NCBI GenBank assembly: GCA_021904315.1
Contig: CM038916.1
Location: 4,650,001 to 4,714,000, forward strand
Source: Sphagnum magellanicum
Taxonomy: Eukaryota; Streptophyta; Sphagnopsida; Sphagnales; Sphagnaceae
Direction of reading: 5' to 3'
Length of the DNA: 64,000 nucleotides
Made by a program: the position numbers and the translations under genes. Each line of letters opens with the position of its first letter. The first letter of the stretch is position 1. Shown piece after piece: positions 1 to 12,203 of this stretch. A model generated the notes under the pieces. The model was not told the DNA's origin and made no database searches. It saw only the letters and a list, made by a program, of their open reading frames with translations.

Positions 1-1640
1 AAACAGTCTAATGTAAGCCCACATATATTTGTACATCCTCATGAGACAATGTTTTAACACTCAATATTTGAAATTTGACACCTTACTTTTCCCTCCCCAA
101 TCTCCACCATTGATCATCAAAATTGGACCAACATTTAATTTTTAAATGATATGGTGCCTAAGCTAGGTGTAGACCTAGGCCACATGGCACTTAAGTATAG
201 TTCAGTTATACTAAACCTTATATTAGCCTACTAGATTGTATTGAAGCTTGGCATCATGTGCCTTGTATTAAACTTTCAAAATTTTAATAAACTATGTACC
301 TAAATGACCGTGTGATATTATGTAAATTTGTTATCAATCTTACAACACTAAACAATTTTACAATAGAAAGACAAAAATCAATTAATTGCATCAAAAATTT
401 AAAAATTCAAAGGAGTTGGGTTGTGTTTTTTATAATGTTGGAAAAATATCAACAATTCAAATTTAATGAAAATTATTTTATAAGTTTTGATGTTAAACAA
501 CACCAACATTAGTTAGTGTTGAATGTTGTAAACTACCAAAGCCATGTGATAGGATGCAACCCCATGGTGTACATTCTCAATCAATGAAAGGGGCTTTAGA
601 ATGGTTACATCTCACATTCAAGGATGACTAGTTACCTCAACTTCATTAGATTAGGTAGGATCAAAATTATCTAGAACTAAGATTTTAAAAAGGGGATCTA
701 AATGCCTTGGTCTGCCTTTTAGGGTCAACTTGTTCTTTTATACTACTTTTAACCATATGTGTCAATGGAGAGGTTTCCAACTTATAGTCATTGTTGAGAT
801 CTGCCTAGTGGGAGTTGCCCCTTGGTTTCATTTTTAGTAATCTAGGGTCAATGCAAAGTATAGTGACCCACTTTTTGCATTGTATTGTAGTTTTCTGCAA
901 AGTGATGTGCTTTGGCATCCAATTTACATAATATAAAATCATTTATATAATTTAATTTTTTAAAGATTCATATTTTCAACTTGGAGGGGAAAATAATTGT
1001 AAAAAGAATTCCAATATCTACACACTAAACTTGTCAAAATGGACTTTCAAAATTGAAAAATATGGATTAGTTTAAAATCTGTACCTTCATATTGGATCAT
1101 TTTGGTGTATGGTTTAGGGTTGAAATATCTTATAGTGACTTAGTATATAGAATATCATAATACAAAAAATCTAGATCTAAAAAACTTTGTCAAAAAATCA
1201 TGACCAAAAAAACATTATGGACTTATAAGTGGTTTGAAATGGGCCATATTTTTCATAAGTCCATATCATACTCAATTTTTATTGGATTTTTAACAAAACT
1301 ATAATTTCTATGTTTTAAAAAGGTTCACATTGGCTCATTTTCATATGGACTTTATCCATTGTATTTTGGTACCTTGACAATCGTTGCTATTGCACGAAAT
1401 GATGTCATAGGCTAGGATTAGGGTTCATCAAGGAGGCCTACTAGTAGGATGCTATTAGGCGGGAAAGACCAATGTTGGAAGTCATGAGATTATGTTTAGT
1501 TAGATAGATGAAGCTCCAAAACCCTAATTGTTTATTCTCAATGTTTTTGCATTTGTTTATTTATACAAACCCATTGAGTTAGAAATTTTCATTTTGTTAA
1601 GTTGTCAATTTAGATTCACATGTATTTAGGTTAGTATTGT
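1..1640. other. AT-rich noncoding DNA
   Basis: No coding sense on either strand. The piece at about 1213-1310 (with TTCATAAGTCCATATCATA) recurs with changes at about 60213-60310, so some of it is dispersed repeat. Confidence 0.5.
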
Positions 1641-1649
1641 TTTGTTAAT

Positions 1650-2417
1650 GGGTAATAGAGCAAAGCAAGAAATGTGTCGCAAAAGGGGGAAAGATGGTCC
1701 TACGAAGAGGGAGAAGGCTATTGCGGAGGTTACAAAGGCTATAGAGACCAAACGCTTCTAATATGTGTGACAAAGAGAAGCACAAAATAGATTGTTGCAA
1801 AGTATGTGAGTGTTGGTAGATGATACTCCAAAGTCTTCATCAAGTAGGGATATCCAAAGAACTACATAATGTATGTGCAAACTAATCACTAATCAACTAT
1901 CTCAATTCCCTACACAATTTGATAGGGAAGTAGTAATGCAAAGGGTGCTGACATTCCCACTTGTTCTTTCTTCTACCCCTAAGCATTTCAAATTTTCTAG
2001 GCAAGTTACCGCTAAGTAAGAGCTACTTTCAAGTCTAGTTTAGTCCTTGTCTAAGGTGAAAGGGTCCAATAGTGCAGCAAAATTGATGGCAAAACATGCC
2101 ATTTGATTACCATAGTGAGCTTAAACAAGAGCCAATCTTCTTGCAAGCAAACAATTCATTTGTTGAATGTGCACCCACAGAAGGCTACAAAAGTTGTTCA
2201 TTATTGAAAGTTGATGAATTTTTTTGGAGAATTTTTTTGGACTTTGTCAATTTGTAACAAAAGGTCGGATATTCTATCTTTTGCAACAAAGGCAATGATC
2301 TTGGTGTGGTGGTCTTTTGAAACACACATGAATCCAAATCGTAAGGAAGTTGTTAAAAAACATTTAGTGCTGCACGTCTATGACATCAAACGTGCCCAAT
2401 ATCTATTGGAAACATAA
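1650..2417 (+). pseudogene. Transposase-like family, exon-1 (N-terminal) fragment, copy C
   Basis: A broken reading frame begins MGNRAKQEMCRKRGKDG and continues through several in-frame stops and at least one frame change. Its last part (2211-2417) carries WWSFETHMNPNRKEVVKKH followed by a QYLLET ending. The arrangement 'W..ET...PNRK[ED]V....' then '..YL...Q' also occurs in the minus-strand copy at 18900-19640 (FWTSQ..PN.KDV, HYLQVSQ), so I assign both to one family. The fragment stops at CATAAG|TAC, where the other copy stops at CACAAG|ATT; both look like a decayed CAAG|GT splice donor. No second exon can be seen just downstream. The function of this N-terminal part is unknown; it is basic and helical in appearance. 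Confidence 0.5.
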
Positions 2418-2624
2418 GTACTTCCAACTCTATCACTATTTTATTCAACTTTCATAGTTTGACTTGTTTAGGGTCGGACAAAAATTGGGTGTTATTTTGC
2501 ATGTTCGAATTTTTTTTGTGAAATGCACATGGTGATCCTACATTTAGAGTTTTAGGTCTCAGCTTTGTTATGGGTTTAGTCATATTACAGAACTTTCTCA
2601 TCAACATTTTCAAAGAACAAAAAT

Positions 2625-5300
2625 GTTTGTTTATTTTATGCTTGAAAGTTTTGAGTAATTAAATGATAGTCAATTTTATGTTTTGAATATTGAACCATGA
2701 TTCTATTGTACTTTCTTCTTCTTAATCTTCTTCTCCCATATTTTGATTCTTTCTCCTTTGCTTTGCCATCAAGATCTTCCAAATTTGATGTTTTTGCTCC
2801 ACAAAGATTGTGGTTCTTGTTTTGCCATTGATCTTCTACACATGGCTTCTTTTTTTTTCCACAAATTTGAGTTTGTTTAATGGGGTTAAGGTGTTTAATT
2901 AGTTTGTGAGAAGATTTGTATTTGCATATAATCAAATTACAAAACTTCCTCATCAACACTTTATAATTCAACAAAACCGGAACTCATCAATATTTTTTCG
3001 AAACTCTACACAAATATAGAATGATAGTCTAGTTTTGTATTCTAAGTATTAAACCATAGTTATTGTACCTTTTTCTTCTTAATCTTCTTCTCCCATATTC
3101 TTTTCCTTTTCTCCTATGCTTTGCCATCGAGATCTTCCAAATTTGATGCTTCTCCATGCAAATTGTGGTTTTTCTTCTTTATTTTAGCATTGATTTTCAA
3201 AATGTCAATGATTTCTGGATCTTTGTTCTCTACCCAAGAAAGAATATACCTCTTTTCCCAATCTAGGTTCACCCGAGCTGTCTCTCAACACCACTTTCTA
3301 GTTTGTGTACTTGAGAGCTTGTAATAAAATCCTAGCTACCAATAAGGGTATAGATTCAAGAAAACATATAGAGCTCATGGTATCCCTAGTTTCTAATTCA
3401 AGAATTTATTATGTTATAAAGGCATGTTTTGATTCAAGTAGAACTATTTGTTCATTTTACACTTGAAAGTCTTCATGAATAATCAAGTGACAGTCAACTC
3501 TATGTTCTAAATATTGAACCACGGTTCTATTGTTGGTACTTCTTCTTCTTAATATTCTTCTCCCATATTCTAATTTTTTCTCCTTTGTTCTTCCATCGAA
3601 ATCTTTCAAATTTGATGTTTTGCTCCACAAAGATTGTGGTTCTTCCTTATTTTGCCATTAATCTTCTACACATGTAATTTATTTATTTTTTCACAAATTT
3701 GAGTATGTCTTGTTGGGTTAAGGTTTTTAATTAGTTTGTGAAAAGATCTATATTTACTAGAATCAAATTATAAAACTTGCTGATCGACACTTTCAAGTTC
3801 AACAAAACTAAAACTTGTCAATATATATTTGAAACTCTATGCAAATATAGAATGATAGTCTAGCTCTTTATTCATTATATACTTGAAATTCTTGAATTCA
3901 TGATCATACCATTCTACCTTCATAAAACACAATTTGATATAAATTTACACATGCACAAGTCTTCCATCAGCTTGGATTGCCATTGGTACTCTAATTCAAA
4001 TTGTTTGACACGCTCCCAAGTCACGGGGTGAAACCCACTTGAGGGTTTCACAAAGTCAAGTTGCAGAAATTGTGACTTAGCAGCGCGCTCCCGGCTTCCA
4101 ACTCTGAAAAGGGGTAGAGGGTCAAGTTGGGAGCCCAAGGATTAAACTAGGAAGAGGGACTAATTTAGCTCACGTGAATCTGCATCCAAAAACCAACTGA
4201 AGAGGGTTAGTTTAGCATTTGGGACACCCTTGGGTGTTGGGACTTGCCACGGGCACTTGGACACACAAGACACCACGGCCCGAACTCGGGAGTAAGCCAC
4301 CACCTTACTCCCTATAGTATTCTCTACGGCTGGTTACCAAAGCTACATCCAAATGGCACATTTTGTTGGGACTCTCGAAATGGAGTCCCGAAACTGTCCC
4401 AGCTGGACTCCCGGAACTTTGAACGGTCATAACTCCTGACTGGGGAGTTCGATCACAACGAGGTCTAAACCAAAGTTGTAGCCCTCGTCGAGATCTTTCC
4501 AACGCCATGTCGCACTCCCTGAGGCGACGTCAGGAAAGGGCCGATTCCCGACTTTTAGTGGTCGGGAGTCAAACTGCCAATTTGACTCCCGGCCCTTCTT
4601 TTGCCCATAACTTGGGCTGCAGATGTCCGAATGGCCAATGCGAGGCCATTTTCGATATCTACGTTTCAAGATCTTTCCAATGACACCAAGAACACCCTAA
4701 TGCGAGGTGTTTTGGGCCTTTCTGTCGAGCTCTGAACATTCGAGAGTCCCGGAGGACTCCAAACCTCCAACTTTTCCAAGTGTTGGGCTTCACCCTCACA
4801 CTTGGCCAAAGTGGGGTTGCGACATTGTTAGTGATTTATGGATGTTTATTTTCTACCCAAAAAAAAATAGACCTCTTTTCTTAATCTAGGTTCACCTTGG
4901 TTGTTTTTTAACACCACTTTTTGGCATGTGTACTTGAAAGCTTGCAATGAAATCCCAACTACCAATAGGGGCATAAATTTTTTAAAACACATAGAGCTCA
5001 TGGTATCCCTAATATCTAATTCAAAAACTTATTATGTTGTATAGACATGCTCTAATTTTAATTGTTTAGATGGAGGTCACATTACTCTGCATATTTTTTT
5101 CCTTTGATTCTTTTGGGGACTTTCCAAAAATAGAAACACCTACCCAACTTTGTGTTTTAAGTATTGAACCACAACTATTGTACTTTCTTCTTCTTAATTT
5201 TCTTTCAGATTTAGATTCTTTCTCCTTTGCTATGGGCCATCAATATCTTCCAAATTTGATTATTCTTTTCCAAACAAATTTTGATTCTCCAACTCAATGC
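2625..5300. repeat. Composite A/B repeat block, broken by the solo LTR
   Basis: Two repeat types alternate. A (with TTCTTCTTCTTAATCTTCTTC, 'ccaaatttgatg', 'ctccacaaagattgtggttc') occurs near 2690-2850, 3065-3175, 3540-3670 and 5180-5290. B (with CTACCCAA, 'aatctaggttcacc', 'acatagagctcatggtatcc') occurs at about 3227-3440 and 4850-5070. The order is A1-A2-B1-A3-[LTR]-B2-A4. A1 and A3 also share a tail with 'catcaacactt...caatat...gaaactctacacaaatatagaatgatagtctag'-like sequence. It is an old tandem segmental repeat; frames in it are not conserved. Confidence 0.75.
4006..4824. mobile_element. Solo LTR, 819 bp, with 5-bp target duplication TTGTT
   Basis: The segment begins TGACACGCTCCCAAG and ends GGGGTTGCGACA, so it has TG...CA ends. 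It is flanked on both sides by TTGTT (4001-4005 and 4825-4829). Its GC content, over 50 percent by eye, is far above the flanks. It carries repeated words such as 'agatctttccaa' and 'cgggagtc' and no coding domain, as expected for an isolated LTR. It sits inside an older A/B repeat whose other copy (near 3200-3225) lacks it, giving an empty-site comparison. No internal region, primer-binding site or partner LTR is visible. Confidence 0.8.
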
Positions 5301-5329
5301 GAGCTTTTCAATGGGGTTATTTGATGTTT

Positions 5330-6880
5330 ATTGTACATTGGGTCTTCACATTAATGAATAAAGTCTAGGTGTTACCTTGCAAGCTTTAGATTTTTTTTAA
5401 ATACACATGATGAATCTTCAATCCCAAGTCTATTTGTTGTAGATTACATGATGAATCAACAATTTATAAGCCCAATTTGAGGTCTATTTAATGGGGCTCT
5501 TGGGTGTTAATTAACTTGCAGTGAGCTAAATTTGCAAAGTTGACAATAACTTAGCACACATGGTCAAGATTTTGTTGGGTGAGTTGAAGGACTATAAAAA
5601 AATAGATAGGTCAATGAGGTATTTACAATGTGGTTATTTTGTGTTTGTTTCTATTAAGGGTCTATATTTGGAATTATGGATACTTAGCATGCTCTCGTGG
5701 CTTCTTTTTTTCCATGTGCAATGACTTGGCAAAACTTATGAAAATTGAATTCTTTGTTCACAAATAATCTGGTCTAAGATTTTATTGTGGGTTATGTTTA
5801 TAAGTTCATTTTCACATAACATTTTCATTTATGAACTTCTTATTGTGAGCTGCAAGATGAACAAACAAACAAAGTTCAATGAGGGTAATTTGTCAATGGG
5901 GTTCTTTGGTGTTTAATTATGTCTTGGGTTATAATCATAAAGTTCGAATCTTATTTTGCATATTGTTTGAAATGCACATGGTGAATTTACCCAATTTGAG
6001 ATTTGTTTTTGGTGTCAAGTGTGTAATTTTATTTTTCTTCATGAACTTTATGCTAAATTTCATGGACATTTGCCATGCCATTGTGCCACAATGACTAAAA
6101 ATGGACTAAAGCCTAATGATACTTGGAAGTGTGGTCATGGTATTCATAGGTGTGATTATAATTAATAATTATGTGTATATGATGTAAGGGTGTGATTGAA
6201 AATTAGAAGTTTGATTTGTATAAACATATGGACTAGTCATTGGAATAATGTGGACTATTGTCTATTGGTTGAAAGTTTGATCTATATGGGGGAGACTTAA
6301 AAATTTCAATGGTTTTTTCACTATGAAAAATTGTGTCCGCAACAATTAAACTACCTTGCAACTAGAACTCCAAAACAACTAATAGACAATTGCATTGCAA
6401 CTATCCCATGAAATACGACAAATTAATAAATAAAATGCCACGTTAAAAAATCAAGGAATTGTATTATAGTTGCAAATTAGTTACAAGATGTATATTTATA
6501 CAATACAATGTATGCACTATATATATAGTTGTAGTCAACCATGTTTGACTTTGTGAACAAGTTGCATTTTAGTCGCATGTAACAATTACATCACAATTAA
6601 GATAAATTTAATTATCAATCAATGACTACTTTGCAACAAATGTATGGACTTAAATAACACATATGATCATGCTAGGTGTATACATTCTACCACCCAATAT
6701 ATATGACTTCAGTTGTTTGCAACTAATATGCAATTGTACTTCTACTTAAAATTTGAAATTTGAAAATTTGAAAATTGAGCAGGAAACCTTTAAGCAAGTG
6801 ACACATGACAGTATATCAATAAATCTACCCCAATGCATCAACAACCTTCATGTGCTTTATGCTTATGGGTTTCTTTTTTG
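5330..6880. other. AT-rich noncoding DNA
   Basis: Only chance frames with no recognisable motif. From about 6310 the words 'agttgcaa' and 'aattagttac' begin to recur, the start of a loosely repeated stretch that runs to about 8950. Confidence 0.5.
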
Positions 6881-6888
6881 CTTTTCAA

Positions 6889-7305
6889 GGTTGAAAGGTC
6901 TTATTTTTGCTCTTAGAGATGTTAAAGGCTTTTTGTTTTTGCTCTTAGAGGTTGAAGGTTCTTATTTTTGTTCTTAGAAAAGTTGAAGGTTTTTGCTTTT
7001 GCTTTTGGATGTGGAAAGTTTTTTTTATCTCTTTTGAATGTTGAAGGTTCTTGCTCATACTTTTGGATGTTGAAGGTTCTTACTTTTACTTTTTGATGTT
7101 AAAGGTTATTGCTCTTACTCTTAGATGTTGAAAGTTTTTATTTTTGGTTTAGATGTTGAAAGTTTTTGCTCTTATTCTTAGATATTGAAGGTTTTTACTT
7201 TTGTTCTTAGATGTTGAAAGTTCTTGCTCATATTTTTAGATGTTGAAGGTTTTTGCTTATGGATGTTGAGGTTCTTACTTTTACTCTTGGATGTTGAAGG
7301 TTTGT
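6889..7305. repeat. Minisatellite, about 30-bp unit (roughly 14 copies)
   Basis: Tandem copies of 'gttgaaggttcttgctctta' plus 'ctcttagat' with drift in T-run length. Each copy begins near GATGTTGAAGGTT. Parts read as open frames only because the unit is close to a multiple of three; I do not take them as genes. Confidence 0.8.
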
Positions 7306-8366
7306 GTCGATTCTTGGTCTTTTGTTTATTTGCATATATTAAAGAAAAATGATGTGAAATTATATTTCATTTTATTTAGAAGTTGATTGTAAAAGTTTAG
7401 TTTAACTTCTAATGATGAGAGATTTATGAAAGGTGATTTTTTAATGATAATCATGTTACATATGTCTTGTTTTATGTTTGAACATTTGTGATGACTTATG
7501 TTATTTTTATGTTATAGGGCCAAATTTTCATTATGTTTTAATCCATCAACATCAAAATTATGTATACAAGGTAAGATTCTTTCAAAAATACCTAAAATTG
7601 CAATTTAATTTACATGATTGTAAACTTAGTATTTTATTTTATTTGCAAGTGTACAAATTATAGTTTAATTTGTATCAATGTTCTACACAAGTTGCATTTT
7701 AGTGACAAATAAGTTGCATTTAATGGAAGTATAGTTGTAAATTAATTTTATTCAAGTTGAAGAGATTATTTAGATATTTTTGACATTACAATGTTATGAT
7801 ATGCTATTAATTTCATTTCAAATGTGGAGCTAAATATCATAACATGTTAGATTTCAAACAAATAAGGTGGATTGAAAAAATTGCATGGTTCAAATTCCAT
7901 TTCAACAAAAATGGAAGAAAACATTCATTTATGAAACATAATGTTTTAGATGACAATATTTGATTGTTGTGGGTCATCATTTCATGATCTAACCTTTTGT
8001 TTAGATTTAAAAAAAAATTGTTATAGATAATTTGGGCATTATATTTAGATTCATAGTTAAAATGGCTTTTGATAGATTCTTTTTTTTTTTTTTTTTTTGT
8101 AATGTATTCTTCAACATGGAATGTAAATCTATTTAAAGTTTCAAATCCATTTCATGTTTATAAATAATGATGTCCAATGCAAGTCAACATTATCAATTAT
8201 AATTAGAACAACATGATAATGGTTGTGTGAAGTTTGTATAATTGCATTGTAAGTTGCAATTTAGTTATTTAGTACTACTAAAATCAACTACCATACAATT
8301 GCTTTGAAACCTAAACTTAAATCCCTAGTTGCAAATTAGTCACTAAATCCTTTATTTTCGTTTCAT
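7306..8366. other. AT-rich noncoding DNA
   Basis: No gene seen. Contains a T19 run ending at 8098 and scattered GTTGCA words related to the tandem repeat that follows. Confidence 0.5.
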
Positions 8367-8369
8367 CTT

Positions 8370-8730
8370 TAGTTGTAAATTAGTTGCAAAGGATAGGAAC
8401 AAAATTCATTACTCAAATGGATGAATGAAATAATTAAAGAATATATTCATTACACTAGTTATAAAATAGTTGTAAATAAGTTGCAAAGGCTTGGGATATA
8501 ATCCATTCACATCAAATAGATTAATGAAATAACAAAAGAATATATTTGTTGAATTAGTTGTAAAATAGTTATAAATAAGTTATAAAATATAAGAACATAA
8601 TTCATTCATCAAATGGACAAATGAAATAATTAAAGATTATATTCATCAAACTAGTTATAAAATAGTTGTAAATAAGTTGCATAAGGCATTAACATATGTC
8701 ATCCGTCGACAAATGGATGAAAAGCCACGT
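8370..8730. repeat. Tandem repeat, about 97-bp unit, nearly four copies
   Basis: The landmark TAGTTRTAAAWTAGTT falls at 8370, 8456, 8555 and 8652, spacing 86, 99 and 97 bp. Each unit continues 'gcaaag...attcatt...aaatggatgaatgaaataa...ttaaagaatatattcat'. The wider region 6310-8950 is peppered with the same 'agttgcaaattagttgcaa' words. Confidence 0.7.
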
Positions 8731-8990
8731 TAGCATTTCACTCGCCATGTTGAAATGTGCATGAAAATCCAATGTGGAAATTAGTTGCAAAGAAGTTACA
8801 TATAGTTGCATGTGAGTTGCATCGTATATATAATATTGTATACAACATAGGGTGTCCATTGCAACTTGTTTGTTAGCATTTAAGGTCGTATAAATACCAT
8901 GAGTTGCAAGTGTTCATTGCAATTAGAAAACCCAGTTGCAAGCCCAATTGTAAAACCTTATGGGTCCAAATACAATAGAATGACCCACAC

Positions 8991-10740
8991 TTGCCTAGTT
9001 TGGGGGGTGGTGGGCAAGGACTTAGGGAATTTTTTTTGGAATTTTATAATGATGTGGCACGTAGGGCTTGGCTGGTCTTGAAAAATGCGGGCAGGGCGAG
9101 AATTTTGAATTTATGTGGAAGGTCAGTTGTTGTCGATGAAGGTTTAGGGTTTTTCAATGTGCAACTAGCACAAATTTGACTAGCTTGTAGCTAGAACACT
9201 CGATTACACTTGAACATCATAAATTCTAATAAAGAAAATTTGCAGAGGTGCATTTGAACGTGGTTTTGTCTTTTTATTTTTATCTCTTTAGCATCTATCA
9301 TTATAGAGCTTCTATCTTCAAATTTTCCTTTGTAAAAAAGGGGAAAGAAGAAAGAAAATTGAGAAGCAAACTAGATCTTGAATTTCCTCCTTGGGAGCAT
9401 GTAGACTTCAAGGACCAAACTAAGCATTATTTCAAAATTGTGAGGTAGCTCAATGATTCTGGACTGAACCCTAAAACAGATTTTCCTTGCAACATTATGA
9501 TTGAATCTGACATTGAAGAAGTTTTTGGACCTTCTTGTTCAGCTTGAAAGTCACATGTCCATGCCTCCATGTAGAAACTAAGCAAGAATTGTTGAGGTTG
9601 TATTAGCAAATGTTTGGTACACCACATGTCACTAACAATGAATTTAGTGTGTGGTTTGTGAAGGGTTACATTGTGTAGGAAAAGGGTGAAAATATCAATT
9701 GGGCTAGGGCGGTTGCCTTAACAACAAGAGAAAAATCCCAAAGAAAAGAAGTATGCATCTAAAAAAACATGGTGGATCAATGGAGCTCTTTGAGCTTAGT
9801 GGAGTCGGGGAGGTTTTGTGCAAGCTATCTAGTAGTCCACCTACATTCAAACTTGAAGAACTTGAACTAACAAGTAGATGTCCATATGGAATTTTGCCTG
9901 TGGAATTCATGAAGATTGGTGAAATTCACATTTTTTTGTTTTATTTATTAAAATGGTCCAATGCAAAGGTTTTGCATATGGAGACTAAAAAAACCAGCTT
10001 GCCCGAGAAGCTCATAGGGCTTCAATTCAACATGGAGGATTAACAAGTTGTAACATTGGAAACACAAGATGCCATCATATAAGCGAATGTGACTTGCAAA
10101 GGTTGGCGCGCTACATTCTCTTGCTCAAAAAAAAGGTATCCATGTATTTTAACATCCCGACTTTGCACAACATTTGTCTTTATTCTTGTTGCTGCAAAAC
10201 AACTTTCAAGAGTCTATCTATTTGGGGTTTTTTTTTTCATTGATGAAACTATTGTTGTTTTTGCAAATATGAATCCAAACCCTAGAGCTTGAATTTCAAG
10301 CTACATCAAGTTTACTTGTTTCGGGATTTTTTCGTGAAATTGTTGTTGATTTTACAAATGTAGATCCAAACCTTAGAGCTTGAACTTCAAGACATGTCAA
10401 ATGAAAAGAGCCGACTTCAAGCAAAAGATATTTTCAAGGAAGAATTATCAAAATTGCAAGCAACCCATCATCAATGCACCACCTTGCAAAAAACAATGGA
10501 ATACAATAAATCTGTGATATTAGAGGGTGTGTGAAAATGGCTTCTAATGGGTGAGGTTACATTTGCAAAAATTGAAATGGAGTGCTTAAATATTGAAAAC
10601 CTCATAGATGCAACCAAACAAGAAATCCAATTGCTAGAGGTTGAAGAAAAAGTTGTTGAAGGATAGCTTGAGGCCATGAAAAAGATGGGGGTTATCTCAT
10701 TTTGGCCTAAACCCATCCTTCATCCAAGTGTAGAGGAAAT
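8991..10740 (+). pseudogene. Decayed coding region, unrecognised transposon-like protein
   Basis: A series of plus-strand segments in different frames reads like one broken protein: GLREFFLEFYNDVARRAWLV and VLKNAGRARILNL (about 9020-9110); LDLEFPPWEHVDFKDQTKHY (about 9370-9430); IMIESDIEEVFGPSC; WFVKGYIV and NINWARAVALTTREKSQRK (about 9650-9740); an open stretch at 9753-10043; then coiled-coil-like segments LQAKDIFKEELSKLQ and IEMECLNIENLIDATKQE (about 10400-10640), ending FWPKPILHPSVEEI. I have a vague memory of such proteins in plant transposable elements but cannot name a family, and no catalytic motif is visible. Confidence 0.35.
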
Positions 10741-11792
10741 TTTGATAGGTTAGTATACATATAAATCAAACCTTGTGGGTTTTGTGCTTAGGGTTTTCAT
10801 TGTAATGATATAGTAGTAACATCTTATTGACATACCTTTCACCCTTTTTATTTGTCTAAGATGTTGAGGGACAAAAACTTTTGCTTTATATGTGGGCAAA
10901 TGTTACATCTTGACTAGTGGCATAGTTTTGGGTTTTATTATGAGGACAATGATATGAGAAAACAAGTAGATGACGTGGGTCTTGAAAATCAATGGGAAGC
11001 TATGAAAGCATCCTTTCAAGAAGCAACCTCTTGGTCACTATTACCTTTAGGTACACACATAAGCCTTGTTCTCTATTTGAATTTTTTCTTAAATTGAACC
11101 TCAGATCCTAATTGAACTTTGTAGACTTTGATTCCAATCAACATTGTTTCAATGGTTGTCTCTAGTACACCACTAAGTTTCAGAAAGTTTGGATGCATTA
11201 GGAGTAGATAGCACTTGGTGGATGGGGTGATTAAGGTTGGGCAAGACCACATTTAATTTGATGTTGTGGTTTTCAATCCATAAACCCACTTTGTTGGCTT
11301 GGAATACCTCCACTAGTAATATGTGTGGTTGTTAGAGTGGTTTTCTCATTACACCTAGTGGTACACTCATGAGTTTGGTTCTTACATGCTTAGGGCAGTT
11401 AGAAAGAGGAATAAAAAGTGCTTGTTACCTTATTGTAATGCTTTAGTGATTTGTCTCATGCCGTGGTCATGAATGTGGTTGTCATAGTGGTTGACTTAGG
11501 AATCTTTAGGTGGTTGTGGTTAATGTAATGTTATGGACATAGAAATATTGTTCAAGTGATTACCAAAAGTACTTCAATCCTAAAGTGATTAATTAAGGAA
11601 GTAATATAGTGGTTTGTGCTTTAAGGTGTATCAAAAATAGTTTCAATAAGCACTAGTTTGGTGCTTAGTGTGGTTTGCGGCTTATAAAAAGCAATCTAGT
11701 GAGAATAATTCTTGTTTATGGTTTGTGGTTTATGAATGTAATTTAATAAGACATGTTTATACTGTTGGTTTTAAGGAAGGCAAAACTGGAAA
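10741..11792. other. Noncoding, with loose GTGGTT repeats
   Basis: Between about 11330 and 11720 words such as 'gtggttgtggttaatg', 'tagtggtttg' and 'gtggtttgtg' recur without a fixed unit. A short frame at about 10860-11040 (MLRDKNFCFICGQMLHLD, NQWEAMKASFQEATSW) may be more of the decayed region upstream. Confidence 0.35.
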
Positions 11793-12203
11793 ATCTAAAA
11801 AACTTTCATAGGTTTACTCACATGTGCATTTGTTAATGTTGCAAGTGAATTATCTAGGCTAAAGCCAACTAAGCATGGTTCTACATGTGCACTTGATCTT
11901 GTAAAATTGAAGATACATAGTTTTCCAACCACAAGTGGTAGCCCTCTTGAATTGGTGTTTTGTATAGGGAGTGTAACTGCAACACATTTACCATCACTAA
12001 AAGCAGCAACCACCAGTGAGGGTGAATCCCCTTTGAAACAAATAAATGTAACCAAAAAGCCAAATGTGGACCCCTTAAAACATAGGAGGCTTAATTTGTT
12101 TTCAAGTGAATTTCCCACTTATAATGATGTCTTGATTGAGTTCCAACAAGATGATCAAGAACCACAAATGGATTTCGCGGTTGTTGCACCCATAAACCAA
12201 TGA
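11793..12203 (+). other. Open frame of about 136 codons, unrecognised
   Basis: The frame is open from a stop near 11790 to TGA ending at 12203 and contains FIGLLTCAFVNVASELSRLK, TSGSPLELVFCIGS, NVTKKPNVDPLKHRRLNLF and FQQDDQEPQMDFAVVAP. It has no ATG near its start, lies downstream of the decayed region at 8991-10740, and may be a distal exon of the same element. It has no domain I recognise, so it may also be chance. Confidence 0.25.

Noticed and set aside
2636-2974. 112-codon minus-strand frame
   Set aside because: It lies in repeat unit A; the other A copies break it with stops and indels, so there is no sign of protein selection.
6753-7305. Frame rich in Leu/Phe over the 30-bp minisatellite
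   Set aside because: Repeat unit close to a multiple of three; no conservation of protein sense.
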